Assembly: GCA_037577475.1 (NCBI GenBank)
Contig: CM075204.1
Span: forward strand, 5,418,355 to 5,482,354
Source: Chaunax sp. Z400
Taxonomy: Eukaryota > Chordata > Actinopteri > Lophiiformes > Chaunacidae
Direction of reading: 5' to 3'
Length of the DNA: 64,000 nucleotides
Shown: in pieces, positions 56,970 through 64,000 of the stretch
Position numbering within the stretch: position 1 is the stretch's first letter
Layout: each line of letters begins with the position of its first letter
Notes under the pieces: generated by a model
Told to the model about the DNA's origin: nothing
Database searches by the model: none
The model's input: the letters and a program-made list of their open reading frames with translations, nothing else
Position numbers and translations under genes: made by a program

Positions 56970-59850
56970 AAACTATGCTAGCGACCTATGTGTTATATAT
57001 GTTTCCCAAAATGTCAAGCTATTCTCCTAATATAGAATTTAAAAAAAATAGACACAACAGCTTGTCCTCATTGGGTTAGGTCATATGGCTCACATGGAAC
57101 TAAAAACAGGAGTGCCCCAAATGAAGGCAGAAAAAAGAGATACCCATTGATTTATGACCATGCTTAACTCTTAACTAAACAGTGAGTTCCATGTAGTTGC
57201 CAAGAGAAACATTTCCAGTGTAGGAATTAGTTGGGACGCTTTTTAAAACTGCGACATCACTGCCTGGTCCTTGTTTGAACAATCTTAATTGTTGTCACAG
57301 AGCCTTTATTGAAGGAGACACCTCACTCTGTCAGGTCTGATTTCCATTTGGAAGACCTGACAAATGGTCCACAAGAGCCTCTCAGATGTTCTAACACACA
57401 CAATGGATTTAAAGGATTTATGAGTGAAAAGGCTGCTCTGTTCATGCTGGTATGCAGTTTGGTGATGATGCAAGATAAATGAAGAGATCAGAGGAAGAAA
57501 CAAAGAAGAGACTGCTTCATTTCAGCCATCACCGTGAAACAAAGTCTTTGCTATCCTTCTAATTTGTCTGCTTGGCAGATCTCTGTAATGGTTTCATGTC
57601 TGCCTCACAAACTGAGAGCATTCTCCAAACATTCGCTCATGTTCTCCACACAGTCGCCCATTTACTTTAATGGAATTTGAACATGCACCAGCTTTATAGT
57701 TGGTGATATGGGAGCTGTTAAATCTGCAGGCAGGAAAGTAGTGTCAGCAGTGACTGTGAACAGAGAAGCTGAGAAATAAAACACTCTGCTATACTGTTCT
57801 TTGGACAGTCTGTCATTTAATACATTAATGGACATCATTTTTCTTAACATCAACCTTTGGCCTTTAAGGTGTTTTTAGGCTTTATGGAACGATTGTATAC
57901 CTACAACGTTTCTGGTTTCATTCTGCCTGAGAAATGGAGAACACTCCATGTTTCCCATCTATCTTGGCTGTCTGTTGTTAATAAGGATTCAAATGCTAAA
58001 TAAAAGATAAACAAACAAATTCTAAGTTGTAATAAATCAAACTGATCCTTTAGATGTTGTCCTATGGAGATAAAAACCTTCAGTTTAGATGGGTGGTGGA
58101 GTAAAAGCATCCATCCATCTTTTATTCCTAGAACCTTTTTAATTTGTGCTCCAATGAGTCGCCTTTGTGTATTTACAATCAACACAACAATGGTGGCATA
58201 ATGCTGCCACAGTGTGTGATTTTAGATATAGCATTCCACACTGTAGCATCTGCTTCTAGTGTAATCTGTAATATACTCATAGAGCAGCCCTTAGTAAACA
58301 AACAAATAACCTGTTATCTGGTGGTAGATTTCATCCTCTGCTCTGAAGGTAAGGAACTCCCAGACCTCGTGTTGTTTTCCAACTTTGCAGACATTTTTCG
58401 TTCATTTTTGGTTGAGTGCTGCTTGAAGCGTTTGTAAAACGTCAGACTTAGATGCCAACGCTGGCATGCATCACGCCTCTTTTTCTTTTGCAGCGGGGCA
58501 CACCCCCGACAGGTCAGAGTGAAACCAGTGGGTGGAAAGCAAATCCTCTGGAATCATTTGAGGTAGTGATGAGAAGGTGTTGACTTCCCTAATATTAGAT
58601 CTGAAAGACAGGATGTTAGGATCAAAAAGAATACTTAATATTTAAAGAAGCAGCAATAATCGATTGGTTCATGGAGCACAGGCAGAAAGATGATTGGCCA
58701 CATATGATCATCTAACAATTACAAAAGAGTCAAAGTAGAAAAGCCCTCAACGAGGCATGAAAGGCAAATCAGGAGAACGGTTGAACTATTGCCAAAGAAA
58801 CATGTAATGGGGATCTAATTTTAGCAGTGACCTTTGACATCCATACCTGTTCACCAATGATCATTATGACAGCATCACATGGAGGATTCTCTATTTTTAG
58901 ATATGCAGTAACTCTAGAAATACAACACAGAGTTTGCTCATTTGACTTTGGTTTATTTTTGCTGAGACCACCGAAAAGCTTTGACTAATGACTGAATAGT
59001 GGCTGTGCTTAAAGTTCGCCCTGCTTAAATTAAACCTCGTCTTGTTTTTGTTTGCCTTCATCCGGATACCAATGAAGGCTGAGGTTTATTTATAAGATGC
59101 CACACATGATCTAACTGCTGTTACAGAACAAACTGAGGTCTTGTACTTTACGTAACAGCCACATGTAACTATTTTGAACAGAAACATTTTTCTTTTTTGC
59201 TGAGAACCAGTCCAGACACAAACAAATATGGACCCTCTCTACGGTGTGCCAGAAACTTCTCTCTCAGCAGCTCATGTGAGCCATTGAAAGAACTGTGGGC
59301 CGAATTATTGACGGACACAGACAGCTGAGCCTCCTGTCAGGAATCCGTCACCACCACCTAAAATCTCCACAAACACACCCTGACAGATACAAAGTGCCTT
59401 CAGGTTCAGTATCTGAGCTGCTGCAGCCAACGGAAGAGACTCACCACACAGGATTATGTAAACTGGGAAAAACTTTCCCGACTGCTCTGACTCAGTCTCC
59501 TAGTAACTCTTTCATCATAACTACAAAGAGGAGGTGACACCTAATTCTGGAAATGAGAAAATGTATCAACAGCAGAGCCTCCATTCACGTATTTTTATGT
59601 AAAGTTTGAAGTATTTCATGAGAAAAGGTTGATGAGAACAGCAAAAAAAAAACTTCATTAGTTTTTAGGTTCCCTTGAGGTGTTTTTTGTCTTTCTCATG
59701 AAAAAGAAAAAGTTTATTTGTTTAACAGGATATGGAAACGCCTTTTCCAAGAAGTTCTGAGGTCATGAATATGTAACTCATATGATCAACAAGCTGCTTC
59801 TGCTGTTATTCCTATAACATGCAAAAACATAGGTGATGGTGACAACAGGC
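56970..59850. other. Intergenic DNA downstream of net1
   Basis: No gene recognised. One short exon-like piece (58494-58562) is discussed in the findings. Otherwise AT-rich with no clear repeats. Confidence 0.55.
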
Positions 59851-59865
59851 ACGTGTGAACTGATG

Positions 59866-60626
59866 AGCTATATACGATATTATATACGATATTATATACG
59901 ATATTATATACGATATGATATACGGTATTACATACAATATTGATATTATATATGATATTATATAAAATATTATATACGATATTATATACGATATAACATA
60001 CGATATTGATATTATATACGATATTATATAAAATGTTATAGACGATATTATATACGATATTATATACGATATGATATATGATATTACATACAATATTGAT
60101 ATTATATATGATATATAAATATTATATACGATATTATATAAAATGTTATATCCGATATTATATCCGATATTACATACGATATTGATATTATATACGATAT
60201 TACATACGATATTTATATTATATACAATATTATATACGATATTGATATTATATACGATATTATATAAAATGTTATATACGATATTATATACGATATGATA
60301 TACGATATTACATACGATATTTATATTATATACAATATTATATACGATATTGATATTATATACGATATTATATAAAATGTTATATACGATATTATATACG
60401 ATATGATATACGATATTACATACGATATTTATATTATATACAATATTATATACGATATTGATATTATATACGATATTATATAAAATGTTATATACGATAT
60501 TATATACGATATGATATACGATATTACATACGATATTGATATTATATACGATATTATATAAAATATTCTATAAGATATTATATAAAATGTTATATACGAT
60601 ATTATATACGATATTAAATACGATAC
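59866..60626. repeat. AT-rich 12-bp satellite-like array with 108-bp higher-order period
   Basis: The basic unit is atatacgatatt (12 bp) with variants carrying gatatgat, ttacatac, ttatataaaatg and attgat. From about 60190 to 60540 the variant order repeats: tatataaaatgttatatacg starts at 60261, 60369 and 60477, exactly 108 bp (9 units) apart. Left of 60190 the pattern is less regular. Nearly every unit has one CpG (acgat). Long Tyr/Ile/Ser minus-strand frames are by-products of the repeat. Confidence 0.95.
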
Positions 60627-63139
60627 AACTGCATAAATATGCTGTTGCTCTACCTCTGGCACATTTTATTTTTGTTTTCAAAGTGTCACTGATTTACAGA
60701 ATATTTTTAAATTTTGTTGAATCTAACATTACTATGAAAAAGTCAATAAAACACATTAAACAAATAAGATATAACAAGGTAATTATTGAGCTTCAGAGAT
60801 GCTGGTAAGCAGGTGTTCCTTTACTTTTGGACAAAGACATCTATCACCCCCTTTTTGAGTCTTTATGCTATGCTACGCTTATTAACATAGCATGGAGGCT
60901 CTGCCCTCTGCCCTCTATTTTCAGTTTTTATGTTATGTTAAGCTAAATAGTTGCTGGCTGGCTTCATATTTAGCTTATTGGCATCAGAGTGGGATCAATC
61001 TTCTCATCTAACTCTCAGCAAAAAGCATATAAGCACATTTCAAATACACTTTTAAACATATGAATGTGAATCTGGATGCATCCTGTGGGACTACTGAGGA
61101 TTAGAAAGAACGTTTTGCTGCCTTGTCATAAAACCTTGCTGTTAGTGGAGGTATTTAGGAGCTTATTTAGCTGGGACAAAGGCCAGTCTAAACTTCCAGA
61201 AAAGTGCTGTCCTTGCCAGTGAAGGAAATTGTCGACAAAAAGGTCAACATACAACGACTGTTTTGAGAGAAATGGTTAAAACAACCACACAAAAAACACC
61301 CACTGCAGCATATTTCAAGGAGTACAACAGGCCACTGCCACTTATCGAAGGCCCTCAGTCGGTGCTTGTGCTCGGACCTTGTGGGCGATGAATTCATTTA
61401 CACATGTCTCATGCATTAAAAGGCCACACAGCCCCACACACAGTGGAGACAATATAACAGAGAGATTGTCTGTGAGATTAACATGCAGACATGTGAAGGC
61501 TAACAAGCTGTGTGGCTTCTCTGTGCTTTGCTCTTTCATCACTGGTGGGTTAGAAACTAGAGGCACTGGAAACTCCCTGCATATGAAATTTTAAGATCAG
61601 TTTTACACACACACAACCAAAAGCACAACAACCTCAAGACAAAATCTAGGCACCAAAGTCATCCTCGCGGGCAAACTCAGAAGACTGGAGGTCAAACGGG
61701 TTCACAGCACTCCGCCATCAAAACCTCAACGCCATGTTTATGTCAAAACAAACTCTATTCTCCTGGTCCTGACAAAGCAGGAACCTGTTTCAGTCATCAC
61801 TCACGTGCTGCCGAAAGGAGCTGTCAGCTCCATGGGCTTCTCTCAGGCACATAGCACCTAGTCTCGTGGATTTCCTCTCGCCTTAGGAGATGACATGTGA
61901 AAAAAACCTGCAGAGCAGGTACTGCTCACTAAAATATTCATGTTTTCTAAAGGGATTATGGAAACATCTCCCCCTCAAGGGTGTTTGACACAAAACAAAG
62001 CCCTGCAGAAATGAGCAGTCTGACCTAATCAGGTCCCACGAGTTCCCTTAAAATCGTGTTTTAAACTAACATAATAAAATAGTAGCAAACTAGGAGTCCA
62101 AAACAATATATAAAATAATCTATATTATGGTATTAAAGTATAGTAATATAGCATGAAATATTCAGGTGTATTTCATTGAAGAAAGACATTAGAAAGAAGT
62201 TATTTCAGTTGTCCCTGTTAATTCCAATTTGTTGAAGTTGAATTTTCAAAGTAAAACAAAAAAATCCCAGTATACTGTATCAAAAGGTACCTCCTCCCCA
62301 GTACATGGAAGATGTGTACATAAAGTGTACATAAATACATATTTATAATATATAATATAAACAGTTTTTGAGTTATGCCCCAGAAACCCTCATCTGAGGC
62401 AAATCAAATACAGAATGAGCATAAATTCAACTTGTAACCATGGAAACAGAAAGAAAATCAGAATGTCCCTACATAGCTAAAGGCACCATTCTATGTTTGT
62501 TGTTGTGTGTAGAAAGTTTGGTGGAAAAAAAAGAAACATGAACATGGTGGGGGATAAAAAACGTTAATATGCATCCCTACATAACAGACCTCTAACAGAC
62601 GTTCTGCTGTTCTAATGAGAACAGAGACATCCTGTTATATGCAAAATGTTTCATTTCCATCTTTTGCGCTGTCATCGTCAAGTATTTTCATCATCTACCC
62701 GACTCCGTCTTTAAACAAATACTTTTATTAGGAGTTGTCTAAAACAACTGGACCTTTGTTATGTTTTTATTGAGTTGTGTACTTTACTTATGTTTACATC
62801 CCACTGGTTTCTAACAACGTTCAAACCCAGAGAAGTCTGTAACCGGTGATTTCTGTAGTCACGTTTCGAGGCTGAGATATCAGCAGATGTTCGTTTGGAA
62901 TCCAAAAACCTTTTAGGGGGTTTGATGTAACCTGCTGATGAAATGCTTAAAATACGTTCCTGGACTAAAACAACATGCTTTATTGAGGCTGAATCTCGTT
63001 TCTTCCTCCCCTACGGTGTCCATTAGAAAAATGTAAGGTCCTCACAGGAGCCAGTGCTTAGTTTGTCCACTCTGGGTTCCTGTAGAAACATGGCGGTGCA
63101 ACACGTTAGATTTAATGGAAGAAGATCTGCTGCCTCTGT

Positions 63140-63140
<1 letters not shown>
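60627..63140. other. Intergenic DNA between the AT array and the TA microsatellite
   Basis: No gene, RNA or named repeat recognised. Confidence 0.55.

Positions 63141-63143
<3 letters not shown>

Positions 63144-63218
<75 letters not shown>
63144..63218. repeat. (TA)n microsatellite, about 37 units
   Basis: Uninterrupted tatata for about 75 bp; likely unstable and polymorphic. Confidence 0.98.
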
Positions 63219-63221
<3 letters not shown>

Positions 63222-63756
63222 TTATTTATATATAATTTGTATATAAAACAAATCTTCTCAAGTTCATAAAGCCTCAATTTGAGCTCAGGATGGCCTTTAA
63301 AATGATACTTTCTGTGGCCATAAATGACTTGTAATCATATGTACTACTACTGATCCTGAACAGAAGAATAATTAAAAATATGCTTTTAAGTGGAATTCCG
63401 ACTATATTAATGATGTAAATGCACAGATAGCTTTTTCCAACCAATCCTCTCTTATAAAGTGTACAATTACAACACAGGTTAGCATGATTACGATGTGATT
63501 ATGAGGCAAACCATCATTAGTAATGACATCGCTATAAATACAGGCAAAGCAAAGGAAGCATCAACAGTACATCCCTGATTTCCACCTTTTAACCCATTTA
63601 AAATCAGCTTATTTTAATTTCCTAGGCTGAAGGCTTAAAGCTAACAGGCCAGCCTTTGTGCGTAGCAGAATGAGCTACTGTTCCAGTTGAATGTAAATGT
63701 GAAACAAATGTGTGCGACAGCCACGTGTTGCTCCACATATTGCTTCTGTGTTACAG

Positions 63757-63898
63757 GGAGATTCAGGCTTTCTTTCATTTCCTCCTGAGGAAACTCGGGG
63801 CTTTGGAGCGATGACTCTCTGACGGCTCACTCTGACTTCTACTCGGACGCCAGTGATGCCAAACTTTCCCAGTGTTTTCATGCTGTGCGTCCTCTGGA
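63757..63898 (+). CDS. Candidate first coding exon of a downstream secreted/membrane protein (partial)
   Basis: Flanked by a good acceptor (tgcttctgtgttacag, ending 63756) and donor (ctctgga|gtgagt at 63899). All three frames from the acceptor contain stops, so the 5' part would be UTR; the ATG at 63856 then opens MPNFPSVFMLCVLW and leaves one base (phase 1). Short hydrophobic starts ending in phase 1 are typical of signal-peptide exons of immunoglobulin-like or sushi-domain receptors. The gene would continue past the window. It could also be a chance match. Confidence 0.3.
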
Positions 63899-64000
63899 GT
63901 GAGTAATCAGTCTGTAAGCGCTGACAGTGATGTAAAGTGCGGCAGACAGCAGAAATGCTTTGAGCGTTCATGACCTGCTAAGACGGGTATAATAACTCAC

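Noticed and set aside
59866..60626. CRISPR-like array
   Set aside because: There are no unique spacers; the whole block is a tandem satellite in a vertebrate genome.
59812..60662. Long Tyr/Ile/Ser frames resembling a repeat protein
   Set aside because: They are direct translations of the 12-bp AT satellite, whose unit length is a multiple of three and stop-free on the minus strand.

Overview
This window is nuclear DNA from a teleost fish, probably a percomorph. The evidence is vertebrate-style split genes with GT-AG introns, proteins close to their human counterparts, and a typical fish mix of Tc1/mariner, hAT, MITE, LINE and tRNA-derived SINE pieces with many CA/TG microsatellites. There are no operons, tRNA or rRNA genes, or CRISPR arrays.

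Three complete protein-coding genes were reconstructed exon by exon, all on the + strand. gdi2 (coding 2223-17580, 10 exons, 447 aa) encodes a Rab GDP-dissociation inhibitor. asb13 (19009-22881, 6 exons, 286 aa) encodes an ankyrin-repeat/SOCS-box ubiquitin-ligase adaptor. net1 (23970-54874, 11 exons, 610 aa) encodes a RhoA guanine-nucleotide exchange factor. A second net1 first exon at 49307-49399, behind a TATA box, gives the 552-aa NET1A form. In every case exon phases join without a frame break, and the start codons of asb13 and both net1 forms have an in-frame stop just upstream. The same neighbourhood (GDI2, ASB13, NET1) exists on human chromosome 10p15. The genes share a locus but act separately: Rab membrane recycling, cullin-RING ubiquitination and RhoA activation.

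Layout: 1-760 is a pyrimidine-rich minisatellite. 760-2050 is upstream DNA with exon-like pieces of unknown meaning. 2050-17.9 kb is gdi2; its first intron holds a cluster of DNA transposons, including an intact-ended hAT element with an 8-bp target duplication, and its ninth intron holds an antisense LINE fragment. 17.9-19.0 kb is the short gdi2-asb13 spacer. 19.0-23.7 kb is asb13. 23.8-56.2 kb is net1, whose three large 5' introns (about 9.3, 8.7 and 9.8 kb) hold MITEs, a SINE and microsatellites. 56.2-63.75 kb is intergenic, with a 33-bp minisatellite and a striking AT-rich 12-bp/108-bp higher-order repeat. At 63757-63898 there is a plausible first exon of a secreted or membrane protein that continues beyond the window.

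The points most worth checking are a possible third net1 first exon (46603-46674), a GC-AG intron in gdi2, the internally deleted hAT with a retained 105-aa frame, the 108-bp higher-order AT array, and the candidate signal-peptide exon at the right edge. I did not find a convincing new molecular system; this is mainly an ordinary conserved fish locus. All homology calls are from memory of the families, with no database search.
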